From: Leptospira mtsangambouensis
Lineage (GTDB): Bacteria > Spirochaetota > Leptospiria > Leptospirales > Leptospiraceae
Reading direction: 5' to 3'
Assembly (NCBI RefSeq): GCF_004770475.1
Contig: NZ_RQHK01000002.1
Coordinates: 1,218,001 to 1,282,000 of the forward strand
Length of the DNA: 64,000 nt
Shown: positions 1 to 8,823 of the stretch, piece after piece
Layout of the letters: the number at the start of each line of letters is the position of its first letter
Position numbering within the stretch: position 1 is the first letter of the stretch
The notes under the pieces: generated by a model
What the model was told of the DNA's origin: nothing
The model's database searches: none
Seen by the model: only the letters and a program-made list of their open reading frames with translations
Translations under genes and position numbers: made by a program

Positions 1-18
1 ACAACTATTTTCATCTTA

Positions 19-834
19 TTACCTAGTCACATGCCATGCATCAAATCTATGGTCTAAGTTATGTTTCTCCTCCAGACCAAGTTTATTCATCGCGATTCTA
101 TCATATTCAAAGTAATCAAAAAATACATCAAAACTATAACTTGTCTTATAACTATCCTCAATTTTTAAGACTGCCTTAAAGTTTGCATTTAATAAATTTT
201 CAGTCTCAGAATAAAACGGCAAACATTTGTTATCTTTCGGTTCAGAAACCGGAGCTAACCCCATTTTTTTCCTCAGCATATTTACAAAGGAGTAATTGTA
301 ACTTTTTTTATCATAATAAGCATCATCCAAAGCTACAATGAATTCGCTATTTGCTACTGTCTCAAACGCTTGTATTTCGCCATGAAGATGATCCCAAGTA
401 TGCCAGCTATCAAAGAAACCAAAATCAGCCTTCAATCCAAGTTCACTTAAACTTTCAATTCCAACATGTTTATCAGTGCTATTAAAAGGTATAAACGTCC
501 AAACCTTATGAATGTCTATCCCTAATGGTTTACAAATTGCATCGGAAATAATACTTCGCAAATAGGACCCTTTGCTTCCATTTGTATCCCAACTAAATAG
601 ACGCCCATCATTTAACGCACAATAAATGAAAAAAACCAATGAAGATGCCCCAGACCCAGTCTCAACCAAAACCTTTGGTTTATTTTTGGCCTCGTTTAAA
701 ATCTTCCATATCGCCAAACATTCACTATCAGGCGTTCCATTTAACCATCTTGGCAACAATCGCTTGCAAAATAATATAAAATTTGCTGGATTTTTTAAAA
801 TCTCTTCTTTTGACCCGTAGTAAAAATCGTACAT
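19..834 (-). CDS. SAM-dependent methyltransferase-like protein
   Basis: Predicted cytoplasmic class I (Rossmann-fold) methyltransferase of 271 aa. A glycine-rich SAM loop is visible at residues 56-64 (LVETGSGAS). An acidic residue follows in SWDTN (81-85) and could hold the SAM ribose. FDSWHTWDH (about 141-149) resembles the D-x-x-H segment of Methyltransf_24-like sugar methyltransferases. The substrate cannot be read; from its place at the distal end of an O-antigen operon an LPS sugar is the likely target (inference). It starts with ATG 4 bp after the HAD gene. Its stop lies 18 bp from the left edge with no terminator visible, so transcription probably continues out of the window. Confidence 0.7.
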   Translation of the reverse strand: MYDFYYGSKEEILKNPANFILFCKRLLPRWLNGTPDSECLAIWKILNEAKNKPKVLVETGSGASSLVFFIYCALNDGRLFSWDTNGSKGSYLRSIISDAICKPLGIDIHKVWTFIPFNSTDKHVGIESLSELGLKADFGFFDSWHTWDHLHGEIQAFETVANSEFIVALDDAYYDKKSYNYSFVNMLRKKMGLAPVSEPKDNKCLPFYSETENLLNANFKAVLKIEDSYKTSYSFDVFFDYFEYDRIAMNKLGLEEKHNLDHRFDAWHVTR

Positions 835-838
835 TCGA

Positions 839-1597
839 TTACCCTTTGTTTATAATTAAGTTTAATTCTTTAAAATCTTTAATAATTGGAATATTCTTAC
901 TTAAAGCTGTTTCCAAATATTCTGGAATTGGATTTGACCAAGCTGTCAAATAGACTTTAAATCCATTTGAGTAAGACTCATAGAGATGGGTTACATTATC
1001 ATCAAAAAAAACTAAATCTCTTTTAGGAAAATTTGAAATTTCCAAAATTTTCTGTAAGGCATCAAATTTATTAAGAATTTTTGATTCATCAAAGATTCTT
1101 TCATCCGGTAGATCTATAGAATAGAAATTTAGGATCATACGAATTGACAAGAAATCTTTTAATGTGGCTATATATAGCTTTTTTTCTGAATTGATCTCTC
1201 TTAAAATATCAATCACTTCGTGATAAACCGAATGAAGAAGAACCCATTCTTTGGAATGGTCTTTTCTAAAAGCCTCCCTTTCAGCTAGAAATAAAGTCTT
1301 AAATTTAGGAATATTTTCTTTATGTAATTTAAGAAGAATCTCGTAATCTTCTTGGTTTCCAATTTCTATTTTGTTTTCTAAAATAGTATTAAGGATAAAA
1401 TATTCACCCGCTCCCCTGACCCTTGGTCGCAGTTTTCTAAACTCAGAGATTTCCTCAAAAGAAAACTCAGCTACCGACCTTCTTTTTAAATCATTATGAT
1501 TCCATTTTTGCCAAGTATTCCAAGATGTAATCATACATTCATCTGTACTATCACAGACAACACCATCGAAGTCAAAAACATAGAGTTTATCAAGCAT
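839..1597 (-). CDS. HAD-superfamily hydrolase (sugar-phosphate phosphatase-like)
   Basis: 252 aa HAD-fold hydrolase. Motif I is FDFDGVVCDS with nucleophile D9 and acid D11. Motif II is the Thr in LYIATLKD, motif III a Lys in SKILNKFDAL, and motif IV the acidic pair in VFFDDN. The family removes phosphate from small metabolites. In the cap region (about 20-120) no diagnostic signature for GmhB, KdsC or NeuB-associated phosphatases was recognised. It overlaps the upstream FAH-family gene by 8 bp, so the two are probably translationally coupled. A sugar or keto-acid phosphate from the O-antigen pathways is the plausible substrate, possibly a nonulosonate-9-phosphate (inference). Confidence 0.75.
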   Translation of the reverse strand: MLDKLYVFDFDGVVCDSTDECMITSWNTWQKWNHNDLKRRSVAEFSFEEISEFRKLRPRVRGAGEYFILNTILENKIEIGNQEDYEILLKLHKENIPKFKTLFLAEREAFRKDHSKEWVLLHSVYHEVIDILREINSEKKLYIATLKDFLSIRMILNFYSIDLPDERIFDESKILNKFDALQKILEISNFPKRDLVFFDDNVTHLYESYSNGFKVYLTAWSNPIPEYLETALSKNIPIIKDFKELNLIINKG

Positions 1598-2354
1598 ACA
1601 GATTCCTGAAAGAGACTGCTAACTCGCCAAGTCCACTAATGCTACTAATAAATTCATCGCCATCTTCCAAATAGATACGCTCACGTATTCTATTTGGTGC
1701 CCCTGTTAGTACAACATCGCCAGGCTCTAGGGTCATCCAAGAAGTTAACCAAATTAAAAGTTCAGATTCCAACCATAGTCGCTCAGAAAGTTTGCCCTCT
1801 CTAAGCAATTCACCATTATGAAACCCTTTTATTATTTGTTCACTTGGTTTAAATTCAGTATCAATATATGGCCCAAGAGCACAAAAGCTGTCTGCTGCTT
1901 TTGATTTAGCTAGATGATGATCTCGACCCCCAAAGTTCTCAGCAGTAATATCATTACCTATCGTATAACCAAAAATCTTTTCTGAAGCATTAGCGGAAGT
2001 TAGCTGAAAAGATTCCGAACCAATAACGATTGCTAATTCGCACTCACCCCAAACTTTTGTATTAACAAATGGATTACTAACTGTTCCTTTATGTGCGACA
2101 ATTTTAGAATTTGACTTCAAAAAAACTAAAGGCTCCGAGTTTTCTTCTCCTTTAGCAACACCTGGATAATTCAAAGCAACACCGACTATTTTATTTGGCG
2201 TACATGGGTTCAACAATTGAATCTGATCTTCGGCTACAGCAAACAAATCCTTCGTTTCCCCTAACCAAGGAGCTCGATCAATCGCGACAATTTTTTCAAC
2301 TTCATATCTCCCGTAGAAAACTTCATTATTATACTGAAATCTAAGAAATTTCAT
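1590..2354 (-). CDS. Fumarylacetoacetate hydrolase (FAH) family protein
   Basis: 254 aa protein with the FAH C-terminal catalytic fold. Metal ligands typical of the family are present: E104 and E106 in WGECELAIVIG and D135 in GNDITAEN. The KSKAADSFCALGPY segment (150-163) matches the conserved substrate loop. Family members hydrolyse, decarboxylate or isomerise 2-keto acids and acylpyruvates. Finding one inside an O-antigen operon is unusual. It overlaps the upstream epimerase gene by 1 bp and the downstream HAD gene by 8 bp, so it is co-transcribed. A role on a pyruvate-derived 2-keto sugar acid is possible but is inference only. Confidence 0.8.
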   Translation of the reverse strand: MKFLRFQYNNEVFYGRYEVEKIVAIDRAPWLGETKDLFAVAEDQIQLLNPCTPNKIVGVALNYPGVAKGEENSEPLVFLKSNSKIVAHKGTVSNPFVNTKVWGECELAIVIGSESFQLTSANASEKIFGYTIGNDITAENFGGRDHHLAKSKAADSFCALGPYIDTEFKPSEQIIKGFHNGELLREGKLSERLWLESELLIWLTSWMTLEPGDVVLTGAPNRIRERIYLEDGDEFISSISGLGELAVSFRNLYA

Positions 2355-3226
2355 TATGTTAACTTCTTACTTTTTACTTCTTCAATCAATTGCAGCAACC
2401 CCTGCCCCAAATCGACATGCATTGGCGGTATATACTTTCTACCCAACTTAGGTTGATATGCATAAGGAGAACGAACGTAATGTCCGACTTGATCTCCTTC
2501 TAAAAACTCAACAGAGTCAGGTCGTCCCAAAATTTCTGCCAACATTTTGAGTAACTCAATAACCTTCATCGGTTCTTGTCCGGTCAGAACCACACTTTGA
2601 TTTTTGAATTCGTCACCCATAGCAACAACACTGGCAATGGCAGCATCTTCAACGTGAATATACTCTCGTAAACTATCCGCGCTTCCTTCATAAGTGATTT
2701 TTCCTGTTTCAAGTGCGGATTTCAGAATTCTAAATAGACCATTAGATTCATCTGATCTGGGCCCATATAAAGAACCATAACGCAAAATTGTATAATCTAA
2801 ACCGAAAGATTTTTGATATTCTTCAATGTAACTTTCTGAAGCTTGTTTGCTACATCGATAAAACCCACCTTCCCGACTAAAAACATAAACCGTACTTGCA
2901 TAAATAAATCTTTTGATTTTATGCTTTCGACAAGCTTCCAAAATATAGGAATTTCCTAAAATATTGATTCGGATAGAATCAACGGGCCTATCTAAAGCCT
3001 GGTTAAGGTCTGCTAATGCTGCAAAATTATAGACAACATCAAACCCTTCTATTACGGATGTAACAAACCTTTCATCCATAAGGTCACCAGTAACCATCGT
3101 TTGGTTAGGTTTGAGCCAGGAAGATGGATTTCGATCAAATATAGTGACATCATGACCTGCGTTGCTTAATGCATCACAAACATGCGAACCTAAAAAACCT
3201 GAACCACCAAATACTAATACTTTCAT
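2354..3226 (-). CDS. NAD-dependent nucleotide-sugar epimerase/dehydratase
   Basis: 290 aa extended SDR. The NAD-binding GGSGFLG sits at residues 7-13, right after the start. Downstream are a serine/threonine-rich STVYVF strand and a YRCSK segment giving the catalytic Y-x3-K pair. These are the hallmarks of nucleotide-sugar epimerases, reductases and dehydratases, but the substrate is not evident. A longer reading frame begins 24 codons upstream. I chose the ATG at 3226 because it puts the Rossmann beta strand (MKVLVFGG) at the N-terminus and leaves a 1-bp gap to the pgl stop codon, whereas the extension would run into pgl. Confidence 0.8.
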   Translation of the reverse strand: MKVLVFGGSGFLGSHVCDALSNAGHDVTIFDRNPSSWLKPNQTMVTGDLMDERFVTSVIEGFDVVYNFAALADLNQALDRPVDSIRINILGNSYILEACRKHKIKRFIYASTVYVFSREGGFYRCSKQASESYIEEYQKSFGLDYTILRYGSLYGPRSDESNGLFRILKSALETGKITYEGSADSLREYIHVEDAAIASVVAMGDEFKNQSVVLTGQEPMKVIELLKMLAEILGRPDSVEFLEGDQVGHYVRSPYAYQPKLGRKYIPPMHVDLGQGLLQLIEEVKSKKLT

Positions 3227-3227
3227 C

Positions 3228-3956
3228 TTATTCCATACAAAAAAATATTTGCGAACTTTCTCTTCCCCGAACTTTCGATGCAGGTAAATCTTTCCCACTC
3301 ATCACCTGCTCCAAAATACTTTTTTTATTCGGGCCTGCTGCTAAAAATACTATATGTTCCGAGCGATTGATGCAATTCACAGACAAACTTATCCTCTCAC
3401 TAGGAGGCTTTGGTGAATTATAAACAGCGAGTACATTCGGAGACGAACTGGTCTCTCCTATTTCAAATCCAGGAAACAAACTGGCAGTATGACCATCCTC
3501 ACCAATTCCTAAGAAGGAAACGATAAACTCTGGAATGTTTTCTACTTCTGCTTCAAGTAACTTTGCAACAGAGATTGGATCTCCTTCAGGAATCGAGTGA
3601 AATACGGATTTATCTAAAATTTTGGAACCCAAAGCTTTTCGAATCTCCGTCTCAGAACGCTGGATATCATTTTTCGAAACACAACGTTCATCTGCTAACC
3701 AGAAATGAATTCTATACCAAGGAAGATCTAACTCAGAAAACCTTTTATAAATTGGTATGGGAGTATTCCCCCCCGATAAAAGAATGTGCAAAGGAGAATC
3801 CGCTGAAGAGGAAAGTTTTTCCTGAATTGTTTGATAGAGAAAATCAATTGTTTTGGAAATCCAAATTTCTTTAGTTTCAAAAGGTATGAGATTGAAATTG
3901 GTTTTTGTCTGTTTTGTTTTAGAAATATTTTCGTACATAAATGAATTATAAAACAA
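3228..3956 (-). CDS. pgl: 6-phosphogluconolactonase
   Basis: 242 aa member of the NagB/6PGL fold. The lactonase signatures are complete: LLSGGNTP, LADERCV and the GIGEDGHTASLFPG active-site loop. The family hydrolyses 6-phospho-D-glucono-1,5-lactone to 6-phosphogluconate in the oxidative pentose-phosphate pathway. A second ATG six codons in (3938) is an alternative start. The gene is buried in the O-antigen operon between an SDR and an epimerase, with 1- and 12-bp gaps, an unusual place for a central-metabolism enzyme. Either it supplies the pathway or it acts on a related sugar lactone (inference). Confidence 0.88.
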   Translation of the reverse strand: MFYNSFMYENISKTKQTKTNFNLIPFETKEIWISKTIDFLYQTIQEKLSSSADSPLHILLSGGNTPIPIYKRFSELDLPWYRIHFWLADERCVSKNDIQRSETEIRKALGSKILDKSVFHSIPEGDPISVAKLLEAEVENIPEFIVSFLGIGEDGHTASLFPGFEIGETSSSPNVLAVYNSPKPPSERISLSVNCINRSEHIVFLAAGPNKKSILEQVMSGKDLPASKVRGRESSQIFFCME

Positions 3957-3968
3957 AAAATAGAAAAA

Positions 3969-4799
3969 TTACCAAACGCTCCGTCCACCGTCAGCAGAAA
4001 CGATCGAACCGTTTAGGTAGCTTGCACTATCACTTAATAAAAACAATACAAGTCCTTTATATTCATCTTTTTTTGCCATACGACCTAATGGAATTCTCGA
4101 AGTAACTTCTTTTAGGAAGTCGGCATTTTGGTTGTTCTCCACCCCGCCAGGACAGATTGCATTACAGCGAACATTTTTATCAGCCCAATAAGTGGCAAGA
4201 TACCGAGTAAGGCCAATCAAACCTGCTTTTACTACAGAATAAGTAACAGGTTTTACTGGCTGTAATTCATCTGATAGTCCTGTTTTTCTGTATAATCGTT
4301 GATCTGGTGCGATGAGTCCTAAATCGGAAGATATATTTAAGATTGTACCACCAGAGATATTTTGCGAAATAAGAAAACCATAATGTTTTGCACAAAGAAA
4401 AGATCCTGTAAGACCGACAGCCAAATCAGAGTTCCAAACGGATACAGGAAAGTTCTCTAATCGAGAGAATGCCTTCTCCGAAGAATCTTCCACCTTGGGA
4501 TTATTTGCAGCATTATTGATTAATGCATGAACAGATTTAAATTTATTTTTTATCTCCGAGAGATTATCGATTATTTCGTTTTCGTTTGTAATATCGACTT
4601 TATAACCAATAGCATCAACTGAATATTTTTCTTTTAGATTCTTAGCCAATTGATTACATCTTTCTTGATCTAAATCTAATAGAATAGGAATTCCACCCGC
4701 CTCTGCGACAACTTCCGCGTGTTGACTCCCTAGCAGACCCGTAGCACCAGTAATAATAACAACTTTACCTTTTAAAGAAAATAAATCTAACATAGACAT
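3969..4799 (-). CDS. Short-chain dehydrogenase/reductase (PtmA-like)
   Basis: 276 aa classical SDR. The cofactor loop TGATGLLG lies at about 18-25, a NNAANN motif is present, the catalytic serine is in NISSD, and the Y-x3-K pair is in YSVVK. The C-terminal SADGGRSVW tail is typical of classical SDRs. Similar SDRs occur beside legionaminic-acid genes in Campylobacter (PtmA), but similarity at this level does not fix the substrate. It lies 3 bp after another SDR, and the pair may act on consecutive intermediates. Start is at ATG 4799, with a second ATG two codons later. Confidence 0.8.
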   Translation of the reverse strand: MSMLDLFSLKGKVVIITGATGLLGSQHAEVVAEAGGIPILLDLDQERCNQLAKNLKEKYSVDAIGYKVDITNENEIIDNLSEIKNKFKSVHALINNAANNPKVEDSSEKAFSRLENFPVSVWNSDLAVGLTGSFLCAKHYGFLISQNISGGTILNISSDLGLIAPDQRLYRKTGLSDELQPVKPVTYSVVKAGLIGLTRYLATYWADKNVRCNAICPGGVENNQNADFLKEVTSRIPLGRMAKKDEYKGLVLFLLSDSASYLNGSIVSADGGRSVW

Positions 4800-4802
4800 G
4801 TC

Positions 4803-5576
4803 CTAATGAAATCCAACTGTTTGCCCACCATCAATCACAACACAAGAACCAGTGATAAATGATGCTCTTTCCGAAGATAAAAATAAAACTAAATCAGCAA
4901 TCTCTTCAGGTGTTCCAAACCGCTTCATCGGTACAGTTGAATCTATGATTTTTTTGATCCGTTCCGGATCCTTTTGTATTTTTTCATCCCAACTTCCTCC
5001 TGGTGAATAAACATTACCGGGAGAAATACAATTTACGCGAATATCAGGAGCTAACTTTCGAGCTAAATTTTTAGAAAGGGCAATAATGGCAGCTTTTGCC
5101 ACTGAATAATCGGTCGGGGCACCAAATGCTTCCAAGCCAGTGATCGAGGAAATAAATAGTAACGATCCTTTACCTGTCTTATTACCATTTAGAAATTCCC
5201 TGGCAATAATCTCAGCTGATTTTAAATTGGTACGCATCGTACTCTCAAATTGTTCAGAAGATTGAAGTGGTTCTTGCGTACTCCTTCCATCACCTACATT
5301 GGAAACAACTATATCCAATCCATTCCATTCTGATATAATGGACTCAAAAACATCTTTTGTTTTTTCGGGGTCTGTCGCATCTGAGACAAAGTATAACAAA
5401 ACAGAATCAGAAAATTCCTTTTTTAGGTCTTTGGTAATTTGTTTTATTGATTCCTCATTTCTAGAACTAAATGCTACATGGGCTCCCTCTGACAAAAACC
5501 CTTTAACAATAGCAAGACCGATTCCTCTAGTCCCACCAGAAACAAAAACGCGCTTACCTTTAAGATTTAAGTTCAA
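4803..5576 (-). CDS. Short-chain dehydrogenase/reductase (FabG-like)
   Basis: 257 aa classical SDR, about the usual 250 aa length. The cofactor loop is SGGTRGIG (about 13-20). SNVGDG stands where NNAG is expected, the catalytic serine is in FISSITG, and the Y-x3-K pair is in YSVAK. The VIDGGQTVG end is characteristic of FabG-like reductases. Proteins of this class reduce keto groups on fatty acids or sugars; here a sugar keto-intermediate is more likely because of the operon. It is 12 bp downstream of a methyltransferase and is clearly divergent from the SDR that follows it, so this is not a recent duplication. Confidence 0.8.
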   Translation of the reverse strand: MNLNLKGKRVFVSGGTRGIGLAIVKGFLSEGAHVAFSSRNEESIKQITKDLKKEFSDSVLLYFVSDATDPEKTKDVFESIISEWNGLDIVVSNVGDGRSTQEPLQSSEQFESTMRTNLKSAEIIAREFLNGNKTGKGSLLFISSITGLEAFGAPTDYSVAKAAIIALSKNLARKLAPDIRVNCISPGNVYSPGGSWDEKIQKDPERIKKIIDSTVPMKRFGTPEEIADLVLFLSSERASFITGSCVVIDGGQTVGFH

Positions 5577-5588
5577 CGGAATGCCATT

Positions 5589-6263
5589 CTATTTCGATTC
5601 TTTATAAGCAGACCCAACTAACATTAACTCTCTAGACCAGCGGAGAAATTTATTTTGAGTTCTAACCGGAATAAAAGGACTAATCAAAGCACAAAAATAA
5701 TTTAAAATTGGATACTTCCAAACAATAGGAAGTTGTCGAAAAATATAGACATTGATTTTTGAAAAATCACAAATTTTAAATATATCTAATAAAGAAATTT
5801 TTGTGAATGGTGTTCGATGTGTAAAATCGTCAAAATATATTTTATAGTTTGATTCCCAATCAGGGACTAGACAGATAATGATTCCGCCAGGTTTTAATAC
5901 CCTTCTTGCTTCCTTCAGAAAGAAGTCAGGATTACGAAGGTGTTCCAAAAAACTCTTGTTATAAATTACATCAAAAGTATTGTCTTTGAATGGCAATTTA
6001 TCTTGATCGGCATTACATATGTGAACAGGAATCTGCTGTGTTGCCAAATAATTTTTTGCTTCTTTGGAAAGATCAACTCCAGTACAATCTAAACCCAATT
6101 TTTTGAAGTTCAACAAAAACTCACCGCGTCCACATCCTGGTTCAAGAATCTTCATTCCAGGTTTTAGAGCAAACAACTGGTAAAGGTAAGATACTAATTT
6201 GCTCGGATAGTCTGTATATGGATGAGAACCCTCATCGTAAACAACCTTTAAATAATCTGTCAT
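5589..6263 (-). CDS. Class I SAM-dependent methyltransferase
   Basis: 224 aa Methyltransf_11-type enzyme. Motif I is KILEPGCGRGEF (about 39-50), the ribose-binding acid is in GVDLS, and the post-II region is FDVIYNKSFLEHL followed by the RRVLKPGG strand. The C-terminal third is rich in aromatic residues and may bind a lipid- or polymer-linked substrate. It overlaps the VOC gene by 4 bp (ATGA type). O-methylation of an O-antigen sugar or of a chain terminus is plausible, the latter because this locus exports its polymer by an ABC transporter whose Wzt may read terminal modifications (inference). Confidence 0.8.
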   Translation of the reverse strand: MTDYLKVVYDEGSHPYTDYPSKLVSYLYQLFALKPGMKILEPGCGRGEFLLNFKKLGLDCTGVDLSKEAKNYLATQQIPVHICNADQDKLPFKDNTFDVIYNKSFLEHLRNPDFFLKEARRVLKPGGIIICLVPDWESNYKIYFDDFTHRTPFTKISLLDIFKICDFSKINVYIFRQLPIVWKYPILNYFCALISPFIPVRTQNKFLRWSRELMLVGSAYKESK

Positions 6264-6694
6264 ACAATCTCCTCAACCAATTCAAGCAATATCCCGTCAA
6301 CATCGTGACAATAGGCAACTTTTACTTTTCCGGACGGAGCTATTGCAGGTTGATTTACAACATTACCTCCTAATTGTAATATCAATTTACAAGTTTCTTC
6401 TATATCACCAACAGTAAAAGCAATGTGGGAACACCCGAGTGTATTGGACGGAGAGTTTACCTTATCCTTTTTGAATGGATGAGAATGATATTCAAGAAGT
6501 TCAATCATTGCACCGTCCGTTGCATGCATCTTTGCAGTCTCCAATTTAACCGATTCAATACCCACCACTGTATCGATAAAATTGCCCTCTTCCATTTCTC
6601 GTTTCCATAGCACAAAACCCAAAGCCTCGTAAAAGGCCAATGCTTTAGACAAATTACGTACGACTAATCCAGTATGCCTTATTTTTTTAATCAT
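6260..6694 (-). CDS. VOC-family protein (glyoxalase/methylmalonyl-CoA epimerase-like)
   Basis: 144 aa protein with the paired beta-alpha-beta-beta-beta modules of the vicinal oxygen chelate fold. Module one opens with KIRHTGLVVRNLSKALAFYEALG and module two with GCSHIAFTVGDIEE. Candidate metal ligands are His8 (RHTGL), the His in CSHIAF, and glutamates in IELLEY and LELVEE. The family catalyses isomerisation, epimerisation or C-C cleavage on metal-chelated vicinal oxygens. It overlaps both neighbours by 4 bp. Such an enzyme is unusual in an O-antigen operon, and it could epimerise a keto-sugar intermediate of the second nonulosonate-like pathway (inference). Confidence 0.75.
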   Translation of the reverse strand: MIKKIRHTGLVVRNLSKALAFYEALGFVLWKREMEEGNFIDTVVGIESVKLETAKMHATDGAMIELLEYHSHPFKKDKVNSPSNTLGCSHIAFTVGDIEETCKLILQLGGNVVNQPAIAPSGKVKVAYCHDVDGILLELVEEIV

Positions 6695-8076
6695 ACTAAT
6701 TTCTTAATTGCGTCTTCAATTGCCCCAGAAAACACATTTAATCCTTCCAACATTGCCTCTTCGTTGATACAAAGAGGTGGAGCGAGTTTAATTGACTCAC
6801 GCCCTGTATGGACGACAATAAGTCCTCGTTGCAAACAATATTCCGAAATCAAATCGCAGAGTGATGCTAAAGGTTTACCATCCTTATCATTAAATATCAC
6901 TGCAGCCAGTAAGCCAACACCTTGGATGGAACTTATGTGGTCTGCGTATTTTGATTTGATTTTCTGCAATTCAGTATGAAACTTTTTACCAAGCTCCTCG
7001 GAGTTCTTAATAAACCCATCTTCTATGAGTGATTCCAAGTTTGCTTTACCTGCTGCACAAATCATCGGACTTGCAGAGTGTGTTGAACTCATTGATCCGA
7101 TATCTGGAAGGTCCATTACTTCAGCAGAACCAAGAACTAATGACAAGGGTAAACTAGAAGCAGCCCCCTTTCCACAACATAATATATCCGGCTCTACACC
7201 ATAGTGCATATAACCAAATAACTTTCCTGTTCTTCCAAATCCCGCCTGCATTTCATCAAAAGAAACAAGAATGTCATTTTTATGAGCAAATTCAACCAAA
7301 GCCTGTACAAATTCTTTGGGGTAAAAAACAGCACCCCAACCTTGAAAGGTTTCCAACATAAAACCAGAGATATCAGTCTTCGGATCTATGTTTTTTTCTT
7401 TACAAAGTGTTTCTAGTGTTTTTGTAAAAAACAATGCGGGATCTTTTACGGCTTCTTCTCTCCAAGGATAAGGAAAAGGTAGATGAAAAATATTTGGATC
7501 TAAATATCCAATCCATTCCTTTTGGGCAGGGTTCCAACCCATCATTTGGGCACCCAGTGTTCTCCCATGCCAATTTCCTTCAAAACAAATGATCCCACCT
7601 TTTCTTTTTCCCTTCTTTTGACCATGAAGCCTCATGAGTTTTAATGCACACTCAGTTGCTTCAGTACCAGCTGATAATAAAAATGCTTTTTCAAATTGTT
7701 TTGGAGTATTTGCAATTAGATATTCTAAATATTCAATTCTCTCCAAATTTCCGTAGGTATAAGTGTGTAACAACGGTTTATTGAGAACTTTTTTTAATGC
7801 CTCAACAATACGTTTATTTCCATGCCCTGCATTTGTAACAAAAATTGTGCTACTAAAATCAATCCAAGTATTTCCCCATTTATCTGAAACTTGAAATCCC
7901 TCTGCCCTATCCCAAATAATAGGCATTTGGCCATGCATGGAACGTGATTCAGCTTCATACATTCGCTCCAAAAGAGAAACACTGTCCGGGACAGGAATCT
8001 GTGTTTGAATGACTCTATATTTTGAATTTATCTTTTCAACGTTTTGTGGGACATGACTAAATCCGTGACCTGCCAT
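6691..8076 (-). CDS. Class III PLP-dependent aminotransferase
   Basis: 461 aa aspartate aminotransferase superfamily, class III (ornithine/GABA/glutamate-1-semialdehyde type). SAGTEATECALKL at 135-147 binds the cofactor phosphate, D274 in FDEMQAGFGRTGK contacts the pyridine nitrogen, and K303 in CCGKGAASSLPL is the expected Schiff-base lysine. Sugar 3- or 4-aminotransferases of O-antigen loci are normally DegT/LegC-type, so a class III enzyme suggests transamination of a terminal aldehyde or of a keto acid. It overlaps the cytidylyltransferase gene by 1 bp, which points to the same pathway. The exact substrate is unknown. Confidence 0.82.
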   Translation of the reverse strand: MAGHGFSHVPQNVEKINSKYRVIQTQIPVPDSVSLLERMYEAESRSMHGQMPIIWDRAEGFQVSDKWGNTWIDFSSTIFVTNAGHGNKRIVEALKKVLNKPLLHTYTYGNLERIEYLEYLIANTPKQFEKAFLLSAGTEATECALKLMRLHGQKKGKRKGGIICFEGNWHGRTLGAQMMGWNPAQKEWIGYLDPNIFHLPFPYPWREEAVKDPALFFTKTLETLCKEKNIDPKTDISGFMLETFQGWGAVFYPKEFVQALVEFAHKNDILVSFDEMQAGFGRTGKLFGYMHYGVEPDILCCGKGAASSLPLSLVLGSAEVMDLPDIGSMSSTHSASPMICAAGKANLESLIEDGFIKNSEELGKKFHTELQKIKSKYADHISSIQGVGLLAAVIFNDKDGKPLASLCDLISEYCLQRGLIVVHTGRESIKLAPPLCINEEAMLEGLNVFSGAIEDAIKKLV

Positions 8077-8819
8077 TATTTTTTCTCCATTTGATTCAAA
8101 TATTCTAATAAAGGGGAACCATACTTTCTTATTTGGAACTCAAGTATATCCAATTCTTCGGGAGAGTCTACCTCTGTACATACCGGGGAGACGTAACCAA
8201 TAACTTTATTCCCGTGAAACAACTCAGTATTTAATATAAAAGAACTTTTTACGACATCGACATAACCATCAGGAATATAAACATCGGGATAAGATTGTCT
8301 AGGTAAATTAAAACGATCCAAAGACGTTTCCTCAGAGGTTAATGCAGCCAAATAACCTTGGCTGTTTTTTCGAAACCATTTGAATGGAGACTCAGAACAA
8401 AGATGGGCGGATCGTAAAGCTGTTGCATCTTTATCCAATTCTAATATGTTAACCGCTTCATCAATATGTTTAGGATCTCTTAATGGAGTCGTTGGCCGCA
8501 AGTGAACCCAAAATTCAGGAACACTCTGTTCATGATCTTTCACCCATTGCATTGCATGTAACATAAAATCCCTATCAGTGGATGTATCTGTAGAAAATTC
8601 AGAAGGCCTAAGAAAGGGAACTTCGGCACCGTATTTTCGAGCTATTGATGCATACTCTTCAGAGTCGGTTGATACGATCGTACGAGTAACAGTTTTTGAC
8701 ATTACACCAGCAGCAATGCTATAAGCAATTAATGGGTGCCCACTCAACATCGCGAGATTTTTATCTTTTATACTTTTTGACCCGCTTCGAGCAGGGATAA
8801 TTGCAATTGTTTTATTCAT
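8076..8819 (-). CDS. CMP-sugar (acylneuraminate) cytidylyltransferase family protein, copy 1
   Basis: 247 aa NeuA/KdsB-like enzyme. The nucleotide-binding loop is IPARSGSKSIKDKN (8-21), followed by VSTDSEEYA and LRPTTPLRDP segments typical of the acylneuraminate subgroup. The family activates 2-keto-3-deoxy sugar acids as CMP-sugars with CTP. A second member at 16919-17611 sits with the legionaminic genes, so this copy probably serves the NeuB-TIM synthase (11104-12996) and the adjacent class III aminotransferase (inference). The start is ATG, 4 bp after the TIM-barrel gene. The C-terminal 40 residues are more divergent than the core. Confidence 0.82.
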   Translation of the reverse strand: MNKTIAIIPARSGSKSIKDKNLAMLSGHPLIAYSIAAGVMSKTVTRTIVSTDSEEYASIARKYGAEVPFLRPSEFSTDTSTDRDFMLHAMQWVKDHEQSVPEFWVHLRPTTPLRDPKHIDEAVNILELDKDATALRSAHLCSESPFKWFRKNSQGYLAALTSEETSLDRFNLPRQSYPDVYIPDGYVDVVKSSFILNTELFHGNKVIGYVSPVCTEVDSPEELDILEFQIRKYGSPLLEYLNQMEKK

Positions 8820-8823
8820 ATTT

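Noticed and set aside
3227..3298. N-terminal extension of the epimerase gene into pgl
   Set aside because: The Rossmann strand begins at the ATG at 3226, and the extension would overlap pgl by 70 bp.
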